Source: Gemmatimonadota bacterium
GTDB taxonomy: Bacteria > Gemmatimonadota > Gemmatimonadetes > Gemmatimonadales > GWC2-71-9
Length of the DNA: 49,741 nt
Assembly: GCA_016199245.1 (NCBI GenBank)
Contig: JACQHC010000090.1
Coordinates: 1-49,741 of the forward strand
Direction: 5' to 3'
Shown: in pieces, positions 1-8,467 of the stretch
Position numbering within the stretch: the stretch's first letter is position 1
How the letters are laid out: every line of letters begins with the position of its first letter
Notes under the pieces: model-generated
Seen by the model: the letters and a program-made list of their open reading frames with translations, nothing else
Database searches by the model: none
Told to the model about the DNA's origin: nothing
Position numbers and translations under genes: made by a program

Positions 1-237
1 GTGCCGGTCATCGTGGATGCCGGCGTGGGAACGGCTTCCGACGCGTGCGTCACCATGGAACAAGGCGTGGACGGCATCCTGATGAACACGGCGCTGGCGG
101 AGGCCCGGGACCCCGTGCTGATGGCGAGAGCGATGCGGCTGGCCGTTGATGCCGGCCGGGCCGCGTTTCTCGCCGGCCGGATGGTCAGGCGGGAGGTTGC
201 GGTCCCGTCGAGTCCCACGGCGGGATTGCTCGACTGA
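1..237 (+). CDS. thiG: Thiazole synthase ThiG, C-terminal part (5' end outside window)
   Basis: The 78 residues match the C-terminal third of ThiG, which forms the thiazole phosphate ring of thiamine from 1-deoxyxylulose 5-phosphate, ThiS thiocarboxylate and dehydroglycine. The visible hallmarks are a (beta/alpha)8-barrel phosphate-binding segment ([11 protein letters not shown]), the following [14 protein letters not shown] strand-helix, the [11 protein letters not shown] helix and the usual SSPTAGL tail. The frame is open from base 1. The GTG at position 1 is an internal valine of the family, so the gene is truncated by the window edge and that codon is not a start. The next gene begins one base after the stop, suggesting cotranscription. 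Confidence 0.93.
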   Translation: MPVIVDAGVGTASDACVTMEQGVDGILMNTALAEARDPVLMARAMRLAVDAGRAAFLAGRMVRREVAVPSSPTAGLLD

Positions 238-238
238 G

Positions 239-1525
239 GTGGCGGCGCCCGGCACCGCGGCGCGGGCAGCGGCTCTCGAGATCTTGCGGGCGACCCGGGC
301 CGGCGAGCTGTTCGACGTCGCCCGGGACCGCGCCGTCGCGTCGCTGAGCGCGGCCGACGCGCGCCTGGCGCAGGAAATCGCGGCCGGTGTGCTCCGAGGG
401 CGGCGCATGCTGGATGCGCGCGTCCGGCGGTTCGTGACCGATCGCTGGCGCTGCATACCCGAAGACCTCCGGAACGTGCTCCGCATCGGCGCCTATCAGT
501 TGACCGCGTTGAACCGGGTGCCCCCGCATGCCGCGGTGGCCACGGCCGTCGAGCTGGCGAAGTCTCGGCGCGGCCATCGAAGCGGGGCCTTCGTCAATGC
601 CGTGCTCCGAGAGATGCTGCGGAGGCGGCCCGCCGGCGGCAACGAATCGGCGGAGGTCGCCGAGCGACACGGTGGGACCGTCGCCCAACGACTCGCGGCG
701 CAACACTCGCACCCTGACTGGCTGGTCGCGCGGTGGTTGCACCGCTTCGGTCGCGAGGCAACCGAGCGCCTGCTGTCACACCACGGCCGCCGGCCGCCGC
801 TCCATCTCCGGCCGGTCAGGTGGACGCGAGAGGAGATCGCCGCAGCCGCGCGCGCGGCCGGCCTCGAGATCGAGTTGTGCGCGGAGACCGATGGGCTACT
901 CGTCCGCGCCCGGCATCCGCGCTACGTGCCGGGATTCGCGGAGGGAGCGTTCGTCGTCCAGGGGCCGGCACAGGCCCAGATGCTCAAACGAGCGGCGCTG
1001 CCGCCGGGGAGCCGGGTGTGGGACGCCTGCGCCGCCCCCGGTGGGAAAACGGCCGTGCTTGCCCGGACGTTCCGCGTGGTGGCCTCCGACCGTGGCCACG
1101 AGCGCATCCGGCGACTGTGTGATACGCTGCGGCGCACGGCGCCTGTGGTCCCCGTACTCGCCGCGGATGCGCGACAGCCACCGCTTCGACCCGGCGGCGT
1201 GAACGCCGTGTGGCTCGACGCGCCCTGCTCGGCGACCGGGACCGTGGCCCAGCATCCCGACGCCCGCTGGAGGCTCACCCCTCGGCGACTGGCGCACCTG
1301 GTAGGAGTTCAGCAGGCGCTGCTCGATGCCGTGGCGGCCGTGCTGGCGCCCGGAGGGTTGTTGGTGTATACGACGTGCTCCCTGGAATTCGAGGAGAACG
1401 AAGGCCAGGTGAACCGGTTTCTCGAGGAGCAGACGCGGTTTCGCAGGGACCAGGCGGACATGTTCGTGTTCCCGCCTGACACGGGCGCCGACGGCGGTTA
1501 CCTGGCCGTGTTGCGCCATACGTGA
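239..1525 (+). CDS. rsmB: 16S rRNA (cytosine-C5)-methyltransferase RsmB
   Basis: The product is 428 residues, the usual RsmB length, and should methylate C967 of 16S rRNA using SAM. An N-terminal NusB-like helical domain (about residues 1-140) precedes a Rossmann methyltransferase domain. That domain carries the SAM motif DACAAPGGKT near residue 262, motif IV DAPCSATG with Cys330, and motif VI YTTCS with Cys380. The two cysteines are spaced as the release and nucleophile cysteines of the family. The GTG at 239 was chosen because it lies one base after the thiG stop and gives the normal N-terminus. The open frame extends further upstream to 146, but only inside thiG. The stop overlaps the next gene's ATG by one base. 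Confidence 0.93.
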   Translation: MAAPGTAARAAALEILRATRAGELFDVARDRAVASLSAADARLAQEIAAGVLRGRRMLDARVRRFVTDRWRCIPEDLRNVLRIGAYQLTALNRVPPHAAVATAVELAKSRRGHRSGAFVNAVLREMLRRRPAGGNESAEVAERHGGTVAQRLAAQHSHPDWLVARWLHRFGREATERLLSHHGRRPPLHLRPVRWTREEIAAAARAAGLEIELCAETDGLLVRARHPRYVPGFAEGAFVVQGPAQAQMLKRAALPPGSRVWDACAAPGGKTAVLARTFRVVASDRGHERIRRLCDTLRRTAPVVPVLAADARQPPLRPGGVNAVWLDAPCSATGTVAQHPDARWRLTPRRLAHLVGVQQALLDAVAAVLAPGGLLVYTTCSLEFEENEGQVNRFLEEQTRFRRDQADMFVFPPDTGADGGYLAVLRHT

Positions 1526-2322
1526 TGCGCGTTCGCCGCCATCTCCCGCCGGGGATTGACTGGGGTGCCCTCACGCGGCCACTGGCGCGTATCCTCCGCC
1601 AGCGTCGGGCGGTCGTGGCGCTGGCCGTCTTTGCGGGGACGGGGCTGGCTGGCTACGCGGTTGCGGCGATCCTGCTATTCCCCGCCCCGATCTTCGCAGC
1701 GAGCCAGCGCGTGCCGCGGGTCATCGGCCTGACCGCGGAGGCGGCGCGCGAGGCGCTGACACAGGCGCAGCTGAAGCCTGAGGAAGCTGAGCGGGTTCGA
1801 CACCCCAGCTACCCGGCCGGGACGGTGGCGTGGCAGGATCCACCGCCGGACATGATGGTGCCGCAAGGGGCCAGCGTGGCCCTTTCGGTGAGCGTTGGGC
1901 CACCGCGCATTCCGGTGCCGGACGTGTCGGGGCACAACGCCGCGGTCGCGCGGCTCCTGATCGAGTCCGCCGGCCTCCGCGTGTCGGATGTGGACACGGC
2001 GCAGACCGCGGCCCCGCCGGGCGTGGTGGTCAACACGCGGCCACCGGCCGGCACCGCCGTGACCACGGGAGGGGGGCGCGGGGTCACGCTCGTCGTGAGC
2101 GCGGGTGCTCCCACGATCACCGTACCGGACTTGAACGGGCTCAAGCTCGAGGAGGCACGACTGGTACTGGAAGAGTCGGGACTGGCGTTGGGCACCTATT
2201 TTCAGCGAACCGCGGGGGCGGCCCGTCCCGAGACGATCATCGAGCAACGACCGGCGGCCGGGACGCTCGCCGCGCCGGGGACGGCGGTCCACGTGGTACT
2301 GGCGAGACGAGGAGGCCCATGA
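1525..2322 (+). CDS. Membrane-anchored protein with three PASTA domains
   Basis: The product is 265 residues. A basic N-terminus (many Arg before residue 30) is followed by one membrane segment at about 30-52, then three consecutive PASTA domains at about 58-125, 127-195 and 196-262. Each PASTA domain has the V/IPxVxG start, the EAxxxLxxAGL helix and the QxPxxGxxxxxGxxVxLxxS end. PASTA domains bind muropeptides or beta-lactams in PBPs and Ser/Thr kinases. Here no kinase or transpeptidase domain is attached, so the role in the envelope is unknown. The ATG at 1525 shares one base with the rsmB stop, and an alternative GTG lies one codon earlier. The stop overlaps the rpe ATG (ATGA). Confidence 0.85.
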   Translation: MRVRRHLPPGIDWGALTRPLARILRQRRAVVALAVFAGTGLAGYAVAAILLFPAPIFAASQRVPRVIGLTAEAAREALTQAQLKPEEAERVRHPSYPAGTVAWQDPPPDMMVPQGASVALSVSVGPPRIPVPDVSGHNAAVARLLIESAGLRVSDVDTAQTAAPPGVVVNTRPPAGTAVTTGGGRGVTLVVSAGAPTITVPDLNGLKLEEARLVLEESGLALGTYFQRTAGAARPETIIEQRPAAGTLAAPGTAVHVVLARRGGP

Positions 2323-2990
2323 CCGGGCGAGTGCGCATTGCGCCCAGCATCCTGAGCGCCGACCTGATCCGGTTGAAGGACGCCATCGCCGCCGCGGAGG
2401 CGGGCGGCGCCGACTGGATCCACGTGGACGTGATGGATGGGCGGTTCGTTCCCAACCTCACGTTCGGACCGGGCATCGTGGCGGCGGTGCGACGAGTGAC
2501 CCGGCTGCCGCTCGACGTGCACTTGATGGTCGTGGAACCCGAGCGATACATCGAACCGTTCGCGGAGGCGGGCGCGAACGTTCTCACCTTCCATCCCGAG
2601 GCAACGATCCACGGCCAGCGACACGTGAGCGCGGTGAGGGAACGCGGCATGCTGGCCGGCATCGCGCTCAACCCCGGAACTCCGCTCGCCGCCGTTGAGG
2701 ACCTGGTGGGCGAGGTCGACCTCGTGCTGGTCATGAGCGTCAATCCCGGGTTCCCGGGTCAGGCGTATATTTCGGCTGTGACCGACAAGATCCGGCGCGT
2801 GCGGGCGCTGCTCGACGCGCGCGGGAGCAAGGCCCATCTCGAAGTGGATGGAGGGATCGGGCGAGACACCATCGCGGCGGCGGCGGCCGCGGGCGCCGAC
2901 ACGTTCGTCGCGGGCTCGGCGGTGTTCGGCGCTCCTGATCCGGCGGCAGCCATTCGCGAGTTGCGGCGGCTGGCACACCCCCGGCCGTAG
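2319..2990 (+). CDS. rpe: Ribulose-phosphate 3-epimerase
   Basis: The product is 223 residues, full length for Rpe, which interconverts ribulose 5-phosphate and xylulose 5-phosphate in the pentose phosphate pathway. The TIM-barrel signature motifs are all present: APSILSADL at the N-terminus, WIHVDVMDGRFVPNLTFG (metal-binding His and Asp), DVHLMV, the MSVNPGFPGQ loop, and LEVDGGI with the C-terminal catalytic Asp. The ATG overlaps the previous gene's stop by four bases (ATGA). Its last codon is four bases from the next start, so it belongs to the same transcription unit. Confidence 0.96.
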   Translation: MTGRVRIAPSILSADLIRLKDAIAAAEAGGADWIHVDVMDGRFVPNLTFGPGIVAAVRRVTRLPLDVHLMVVEPERYIEPFAEAGANVLTFHPEATIHGQRHVSAVRERGMLAGIALNPGTPLAAVEDLVGEVDLVLVMSVNPGFPGQAYISAVTDKIRRVRALLDARGSKAHLEVDGGIGRDTIAAAAAAGADTFVAGSAVFGAPDPAAAIRELRRLAHPRP

Positions 2991-2994
2991 CATC

Positions 2995-3567
2995 ATGTCT
3001 TCACGCGCTCAATGGTTCGCGGTCGCCGGCGTGATCGGCGCGTTGACCGCCCTGCTGGTGACCGGGCTGGCATTCACCGGCGATATCGCGCCCGTGGGCG
3101 TCGGTAGCGCCGCCCCGGAATTCGCCGCCGTGGACCTCGCCTCAGGCCGGGAGTCGAGCCTGACGGCCCTGCGGGGAGACGTGGTGCTGCTCAACATCTG
3201 GGCCACGTGGTGCCTGCCCTGCGAGAAGGAAATGCCGTCCATGCAGCGGCTGTTCGAGGAGCTGGGGCCCGCCGGCCTCCGCGTGGTAGCCGTGAGCATT
3301 GACGACGCCAGCCCCGAAGTGGTGCAGCAATGGGTCACCGAGCGGCAGCTCAGCTTTGCCATCTGGCACGACCCCTCCGGACGCATCGAGCGACTGTATC
3401 AGACCACCGGCGTGCCCGAGAGCTTCGTGATTGACCGGCACGGCGTGATCGTCAAGAAGATCATCGGGGCCACGGAATGGGACCACCCGGCCCAGAAGGC
3501 ACTCATCAAGCGGCTGCTCGCGGGTGAGGCATCGGAGGCGACCGGCGCGGCCCCGGGCGGCGGATGA
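2995..3567 (+). CDS. TlpA/ResA-like membrane-anchored thioredoxin
   Basis: The product is 190 residues. Residues 8-26 form an uncleaved signal anchor, so the thioredoxin domain should face the periplasm. The active site WATWCLPCEKE (Cys73 and Cys76) and the cis-proline segment GVPESFVID are intact. The AhpC/TSA-type N-terminal stretch (GSAAPEFAAVDLASG) is typical of TlpA/ResA proteins, which reduce disulfides in apocytochrome c or other exported proteins. The C-terminal 15 residues are Ala/Gly-rich and probably disordered. The stop overlaps the next ATG by four bases. No cytochrome maturation gene is adjacent, so the substrate is not known. Confidence 0.88.
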   Translation: MSSRAQWFAVAGVIGALTALLVTGLAFTGDIAPVGVGSAAPEFAAVDLASGRESSLTALRGDVVLLNIWATWCLPCEKEMPSMQRLFEELGPAGLRVVAVSIDDASPEVVQQWVTERQLSFAIWHDPSGRIERLYQTTGVPESFVIDRHGVIVKKIIGATEWDHPAQKALIKRLLAGEASEATGAAPGGG

Positions 3568-3977
3568 GCCACAGGCTGCGACGTTTCCTTTCCGATTGGC
3601 CCATCAAGCTCACCGCGCTCGTCCTGGCGGTGCTCGTGTGGGCGATGGTCCAGGCCCAAGAACCGACGACGCTGATGGTTCCCGTGACGCTGATGATCGA
3701 GCCGCCCGGCGGGGCGGAGATCGTCGAGCCCTTGCCACGCGTCCGGGCGCTCTACAGCGGGGCGGGGCGGGAGATCTTCAAACTGCTCGGCTCCCCGCCC
3801 AGGATCACGCGGATCATCCCGGATACGGTTGCGGGGCCGACGGTCACGCTGGACCTGTCCACGGCGGACCTGGTGATACTCACTGACGCCGAGGTGGCTG
3901 CCCGCGAAGTCGAGCCGCGGCGGATTCAGATCAGGTTCCGGCGGCCCGGAACCCCGGACGATTCCACGAACCCATGA
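3564..3977 (+). CDS. YbbR/CdaR-like protein, single domain
   Basis: The product is 137 residues. An N-terminal membrane segment (about 13-32, beginning WPIKLTALVLAVLVW) is followed by one beta-rich YbbR-type repeat. YbbR proteins usually carry several repeats and sit beside the diadenylate cyclase gene cdaA. Here there is one repeat and no cyclase in the window, so a role in c-di-AMP control cannot be assumed. The W/K-T-A-L-V-L-A-V-LVW start is the recognisable family feature; the remainder diverges. The gene overlaps both neighbours by ATGA junctions, between the TlpA-like gene and tsaD. Confidence 0.7.
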   Translation: MSHRLRRFLSDWPIKLTALVLAVLVWAMVQAQEPTTLMVPVTLMIEPPGGAEIVEPLPRVRALYSGAGREIFKLLGSPPRITRIIPDTVAGPTVTLDLSTADLVILTDAEVAAREVEPRRIQIRFRRPGTPDDSTNP

Positions 3978-5017
3978 CGGACGTTCTGCTGGGTATCGAG
4001 ACATCGTGCGACGAGACCTCCGCCGCCGTCCTCGTGAGGGAGGGCGGCCGGCCCGAACTCGCGAGCCTGGTGATCCTGTCGCAAGACATCCATCGCGTAT
4101 TCGGCGGGGTCGTTCCGGAGTTGGCGAGCCGGGCTCACCTCCGGACGCTGGACGCGGTGGTCAAGCGCGCGCTCGAGGAGGCCGGCCTTCCCCTCGGGGC
4201 CGTAGACGCCGTCGCCGTGACGGCCGGCCCGGGGCTCGTCGGCGCGCTGCTGGTGGGCGTGTGCTACGCGAAGGCCCTCGCCGCAGCCGGCGGCCGATCG
4301 CTCATCGGCGTGCATCACCTTGAGGGCCACGTGTTCGCTCCCGCGCTGGAAGACCCCGACCTCAAGCCGCCCTTCGTGGCGTTGGTCGTCTCCGGCGGCC
4401 ACACCGTGCTGCTCGACGTCCCGGACTGGGGGCAGTACAAGCTGTTGGGAGAGACGCGCGACGACGCGGCGGGAGAGGCGTTCGACAAGGTCGCGAGCCT
4501 GCTCGGCCTCGCGTTCCCCGGAGGGCCGCACATCGAGCGCCTGGCGCGCGAGGGAACGGATCGGTACGGCTTCCCCCGACCGATGCTCCAGGACGGTCTC
4601 GATTTCTCGTTCAGCGGCCTCAAGACCGCCGTGCTGCACGAGGTGCGTCGGACGCCGGTGCTCGGAGAGCGCGAGCGGCGTGATCTGGCCGCCTCGTTCC
4701 AGGCCGCTGCTATCGAGGTGCTGGCGCACAAGACCGTGGCCGCCGCCCAGCTCACGGGCTACCCCGCGGTCGTCGCTGGCGGCGGCGTCGCCTGCAGCGG
4801 GGCCTTACGACAAGCGCTCGCGGCCGCGCTCGCGGGCCGCGCCCGCCTCGCCGTGGCGCAACCGCGGCTCAACGCGGACAACGCAGCCATGATCGCTCGC
4901 GCGGGATGGTTCCGGCTTGCGCGCGGCGAGTCGAGCAGCCTGTTCCTAGAAGCCGACCCCATGCTCCCGTGGCCCGGCCTCGACGTTTCCGAGCCCCGGT
5001 CCCAGCCGGTCCGCTGA
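3974..5017 (+). CDS. tsaD: tRNA N6-threonylcarbamoyladenosine transferase TsaD
   Basis: The product is 347 residues. TsaD transfers the threonylcarbamoyl group to A37 of ANN-decoding tRNAs with TsaB and TsaE. Visible motifs are the ASKHA start (LLGIETSCDETSAAV), the metal-binding HHLEGH (His115 and His119), the phosphate loop VSGGHT, the EAFDKVASLLGL segment, FSGLKTAV, the nucleotide loop VVAGGGVACSGALR, and the C-terminal NADNAAMIA carrying the metal-ligand Asp. The ATG overlaps the ybbR-like stop (ATGA). The 25-residue tail after the last motif is proline-rich and variable. Confidence 0.96.
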   Translation: MTDVLLGIETSCDETSAAVLVREGGRPELASLVILSQDIHRVFGGVVPELASRAHLRTLDAVVKRALEEAGLPLGAVDAVAVTAGPGLVGALLVGVCYAKALAAAGGRSLIGVHHLEGHVFAPALEDPDLKPPFVALVVSGGHTVLLDVPDWGQYKLLGETRDDAAGEAFDKVASLLGLAFPGGPHIERLAREGTDRYGFPRPMLQDGLDFSFSGLKTAVLHEVRRTPVLGERERRDLAASFQAAAIEVLAHKTVAAAQLTGYPAVVAGGGVACSGALRQALAAALAGRARLAVAQPRLNADNAAMIARAGWFRLARGESSSLFLEADPMLPWPGLDVSEPRSQPVR

Positions 5018-5021
5018 TCCC

Positions 5022-5867
5022 GTGACCGTCTATCCGCTGATCATCCGGCTCGGGCCGATCACGGTCACCGGCTACGGCATCATGATGATGGTCGCCTTTC
5101 TCGTGGGTGGGTGGGTGATTCAGCGCGAGCTCCGCCGGCGCGGCCTGAGCGAGGACTACGCGGCGGACATCGTGGTCGCCGCCGTGATCGGCGGGATCAT
5201 CGGCGGCAAGCTGTACTACGCGTTGCTGTACCGGGATGCCGGGAGCCTGCTTTCACGCGGCGGGCTCGTGTGGTACGGAGGCTTCACCGGGGGAGTGGCC
5301 GCTGTCCTGTTCAATGGGTGGCGCCGCCGCGTTCCGATGCGGTTCACCATGGAGATCGGGACGCCGGCCCTGGCGGTGGGGTACGCCGTTGGACGCGTCG
5401 GCTGCTTTCTGGTGCAGGATGACTACGGCCTTCCAACCGGCCTGCCGTGGGGCATGCAGTTCCCCGCCGGCTGGCCTCCCTCCACCGTGGCCAATCTGAC
5501 GCGCGACTTCGGCCTGACGTTTCCCGCCGGCACGTCTCCCACCGACGTGCTCGCGGTGCATCCCACGCAGCTCTACGAGACCGGGCTGATGATGTTGGCG
5601 TTTTGGCTTCTGTGGCGACTACGGGCCCACGAGCATGCAGCGGGTTGGTTGTTCGGGCTGTACCTGGCGCTGGCCGGGACGGAGCGGTTCCTGATCGAGT
5701 TCGTGCGGGCCAAGGACGATCGGTTTTTCGGTCCTCTCACGCTCGCACAACTTGTTAGTACAACAATATTTATCATAGGTATCGCGTTGATGTTCCGGTG
5801 GTATCGCAAAGATGGCTTTACGGTCTCTAACCAAGCCGTGATTCTCCAACCGCGGCCGAAGACTTAA
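5022..5867 (+). CDS. lgt: Prolipoprotein diacylglyceryl transferase
   Basis: The product is 281 residues with about seven membrane segments. Lgt attaches diacylglycerol to the lipobox cysteine of prelipoproteins at the inner membrane. The family motif GRVGCFLVQDDYG (about 124-136), the HPTQLYE segment and the C-terminal ERFLIEFVRAKDDRF segment are present. The GTG at 5022 lies four bases after tsaD and gives a normal N-terminus (PLIIRLGPITVTGYGIMM). The last roughly 110 bases are markedly more AT-rich than the rest. The gene converges on the iron permease gene, and the gap between them is filled by a repeat element. Confidence 0.95.
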   Translation: MTVYPLIIRLGPITVTGYGIMMMVAFLVGGWVIQRELRRRGLSEDYAADIVVAAVIGGIIGGKLYYALLYRDAGSLLSRGGLVWYGGFTGGVAAVLFNGWRRRVPMRFTMEIGTPALAVGYAVGRVGCFLVQDDYGLPTGLPWGMQFPAGWPPSTVANLTRDFGLTFPAGTSPTDVLAVHPTQLYETGLMMLAFWLLWRLRAHEHAAGWLFGLYLALAGTERFLIEFVRAKDDRFFGPLTLAQLVSTTIFIIGIALMFRWYRKDGFTVSNQAVILQPRPKT

Positions 5868-5871
5868 GCAC

Positions 5872-5995
5872 GCTCTGCACAAGTCGGGCGGTAGGTCCCT
5901 CCGTCTGCTGCAGTTCGCGAGTGCGGCGAGCTGGTACGCCGGGTGCCGCTCACTGACGCAGCCCTCGGGACCCACTGCCGCGACTTGCGCAGAGC
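5872..5995. repeat. 124-bp element with terminal inverted repeats, copy 1
   Basis: The ends are 15-base inverted repeats differing at one position: GCTCTGCACAAGTCG on the left and, read from the other strand, GCTCTGCGCAAGTCG on the right. Inner segments also pair (GGTAGGTCCC against GGGTCCC, CAGTTCGCG against CGCGAACTG), so the whole unit can form a long imperfect hairpin. A second copy lies at 29654-29781. Over 123 aligned bases I count 13 differences and no gaps. It has no coding capacity of its own. It sits between the convergent stops of lgt and the iron permease gene. The structure is MITE-like; no transposase is visible in the window. Confidence 0.8.
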
Positions 5996-6007
5996 TTCCG
6001 CGGTCCT

Positions 6008-8032
6008 TCAGGCAGTGACGCCGCGGGATTGTCTCGGCTCCAGCCAGAAGACCCACGCCAGGGCGAGCGCCAGAGCAGCCGCGAGCAGCGACTGCGCCAG
6101 GAAAGTCTGGATCGTCGGGAAAATGCCCAGCGCCGGGACTCGCGGCATCCAGGCCAGTGGCGTCATGGGGAGGTAGCCCGCCTCCTGCAACTCGGCAACG
6201 CCCTGGCCGGCGAACGTGAAGGCCATGAGATACAGCAACGCGCTCGTCACGGCGAAGAACGGCTTGAGAGGCAGGCGGCTTCCGTATCGCTGCATCACGT
6301 AGTACACGATCCCCAGCACAACTGCCCCGAGGACGATGCCTCCCCCAATGCTGGCGGCCGACGTTGCCGTACCGTCGGCCGTTGCGAATAGCGCGGCGTA
6401 GAACAGGACCGTCTCGAATCCCTCGCGGTACACGGCGAGGAACGCCACCGCGGCGAGTGCCAGCGCGCGCCGGCTCGTGAGCGCCTTGTCCATTCTCGAG
6501 GCAACGAACGCCTGCCACTTCTTCATCTCCACCTTCGACACCAGCCAGTACGACACCCAGAAGAGCACCAGCGCGGCGAGGAGCATCGTGGCGCCCTCCA
6601 GGGCTTCCTGCGACGCCACGGCGCTCCGGGATATCGTCGCGAACGCACCTGCCGTGATGAGGCTCGCCACCACGGCGCCGAGCACGCCGAGCCCGAGGTC
6701 CTTGCGCCGTTCCGGCACGCCAGCTCGCGTCACGAAAGCCATCAGCGCGCCAACCACGAGAATGGCTTCGAATCCTTCCCGCACCATGATGAGCAGGGAT
6801 TGTGCGAACAGCAGCCCCGGTGCCGACTCCTCGGCAAACCCGGAGGCTGCCCGTACCAGCGCGGAGTCGGCGTCGCGCACGGAGGCCTCGACAAGGGGAA
6901 CGTCGCCGTCGGCTATTGCTGCCCGGACGGCCGCGAAACTCTCCTCGACGGCCCTCGCGGCCCCGGGGTCCCGCGCGCGCACCGTGGCCTCGATCCGCTC
7001 AAACACCAGGTATGCGTCCAGCGCCTGCCGCCCCGCGCCTTCCCGATCACCCGAGAGCGCCGTGGCACGCGCGGCGGCGAGCCCATCCCGCGCCCGAGTC
7101 ACCACCCTGGCCACTTCGAGCCGGCGATCGAGTCCGAGCGCCTCGGCCGCGCCCGCGGTGCGCGCGTACGCGACGGCGGCCTGCGTGACAGCGTCGTCCG
7201 GCGCCGAGCCCAGCCGCCCCGCGAGCAGCGCGGCTAGAGAGTCATCGCTCAGCGCTGCGGTCTCGGCGAAGCTGCTCACCAGCGGAAGGCAGTCCGGGCA
7301 CAGTCGTCGCACCACGTCGGCGCCCGCTCGACGATCCGCCTCGCCGGCGCGCAGGGAGGCGGCATACAGCGCGACGGTCCAGCGGTCGTCTTCGTCCAGC
7401 GCGCCCTGAAAGGCCGGCATGGCCGTTCCGGCGACACCGACGTTGATCTTGCGGAAGAACTCGAGCGGGCTGGTGGCGCGCAGCGCCGGATTCGTGAGAT
7501 CCCCCGGCGGCGGGTCGAGTCCTGGGGCCTGGGGTCCGTCACCGCGACCACTCGGTCCATGACACGTGGCGCACCGATCCCGATAGACGGCGGCGCCTGC
7601 GGCAAGTGACGGCACGCCCCGAGGCGATGGATCGAGCGGGATCCCGACCGCGGCCGAGAGGCTCATCCGCAGCGAATCCACCAGGACGCGCAACTCCCCG
7701 GCCGGCCGGTATTCCCGCACTCCGCCAAGGATCGCGTCCAACGCGGCGGCTGTCGCTCCGGCCACGGGTGGGCGAAGCCCCACTGCCGCACGGCGCGCCT
7801 CGCCGAGGAAGAGCACCGCCTCCTCGTATTCAGGGAGGTTGACCACGCGCCCGTCCGCCACGCCCAGCGCGTATTCGTCCAGCGCCACGGCGGCGATGTC
7901 GGCGATCCGCCGCGCGGCCGCCACCTCGTCCGACTGCGCGGCGAGAGGGACGGCGGCGATCCGGACACAGATTGCGAACGCGAAGGCCGTGCGCACGGGC
8001 GCGCGGAACACCACCGAGGATCTACCCACCAC
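6008..8032 (-). CDS. Cytochrome c - FTR1 iron permease fusion
   Basis: The product is 674 residues. A signal peptide (about 1-32, ending AAVPLAAQS) is followed by a helical region, then a class I cytochrome c domain with heme motif CATCH (154-158) and axial Met205 (GTAMPAF). A helical spacer (about 240-400) leads to an FTR1 iron-transport domain at about 405-640. That domain has seven predicted membrane segments and both REGFE motifs (418-422 and 536-540) expected for iron permeases. In the spacer, a CPDC pair at 245-248 could be redox-active. FTR1 couples Fe(II) oxidation to uptake; here the attached cytochrome could take the electrons. The GTG at 8032 has no evident ribosome-binding site, and the frame has further GTG codons at the next position and at codons 7-8. 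Confidence 0.85.
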   Translation of the reverse strand: MVGRSSVVFRAPVRTAFAFAICVRIAAVPLAAQSDEVAAARRIADIAAVALDEYALGVADGRVVNLPEYEEAVLFLGEARRAAVGLRPPVAGATAAALDAILGGVREYRPAGELRVLVDSLRMSLSAAVGIPLDPSPRGVPSLAAGAAVYRDRCATCHGPSGRGDGPQAPGLDPPPGDLTNPALRATSPLEFFRKINVGVAGTAMPAFQGALDEDDRWTVALYAASLRAGEADRRAGADVVRRLCPDCLPLVSSFAETAALSDDSLAALLAGRLGSAPDDAVTQAAVAYARTAGAAEALGLDRRLEVARVVTRARDGLAAARATALSGDREGAGRQALDAYLVFERIEATVRARDPGAARAVEESFAAVRAAIADGDVPLVEASVRDADSALVRAASGFAEESAPGLLFAQSLLIMVREGFEAILVVGALMAFVTRAGVPERRKDLGLGVLGAVVASLITAGAFATISRSAVASQEALEGATMLLAALVLFWVSYWLVSKVEMKKWQAFVASRMDKALTSRRALALAAVAFLAVYREGFETVLFYAALFATADGTATSAASIGGGIVLGAVVLGIVYYVMQRYGSRLPLKPFFAVTSALLYLMAFTFAGQGVAELQEAGYLPMTPLAWMPRVPALGIFPTIQTFLAQSLLAAALALALAWVFWLEPRQSRGVTA

Positions 8033-8083
8033 TTGCGGGAGGCGAAGTGTAAGGTTGCTCGCAGCGAAACGGCAGGGTCGCGA

Positions 8084-8467
8084 TCATCCGAGCAGCATCA
8101 CGACGGCGGCCGCTTGAAGGTCGGAGTGGGACAGCGAAACCATGACGCGCCGCACGCCGAGGCCCTCGGCGCGCTCTTGGGCGCGGCCCGACAACCGGAG
8201 CGACGGCCGACCCTCGTCGTTCCGCTCGACCTCGATCTCGCGCCACCCGATCGCGATGCGTTGGTCCTCAGGTTGCAGCGCCTTGAACGCGGCCTCTTTC
8301 GCAGCGATGCGGGCGGCGACATGCCGCGCCGGGACGGCCATGGAGAGGCAGTAGGCCCGCTCCGCGTCCGTCAGCAGCCGGTCCATGACCCGCGGCCCCA
8401 GGCCCTCCAGCATCCGCTCCACGCGGGCCACGTCAACGAGATCGATCCCGACGCCGAGGGGAACCAC
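8084..8467 (-). CDS. acpS: Holo-[acyl-carrier-protein] synthase
   Basis: The product is 127 residues, typical for AcpS, which transfers 4'-phosphopantetheine from CoA to apo-ACP. The Mg-binding GVGIDLVDVARVE (Asp9) and the AARIAAKEAAFKAL segment (Glu58) are present, as are the C-terminal SLSHSDLQAAAVVM strands. The GTG at 8467 shares one base with the TAG stop of the upstream gene (TAGTG). This fixes the start against a longer open frame reaching 8722 that lies inside the neighbour. It is cotranscribed with the unknown membrane protein and HAD phosphatase. Confidence 0.93.
   Translation of the reverse strand: MVPLGVGIDLVDVARVERMLEGLGPRVMDRLLTDAERAYCLSMAVPARHVAARIAAKEAAFKALQPEDQRIAIGWREIEVERNDEGRPSLRLSGRAQERAEGLGVRRVMVSLSHSDLQAAAVVMLLG

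Noticed and set aside
5872-5995. The terminal-inverted-repeat element as an ordinary bidirectional terminator
   Set aside because: It lacks U-tracts, and an almost identical copy occurs between two same-strand genes, so a repeat element explains it better, though it may still end transcripts.
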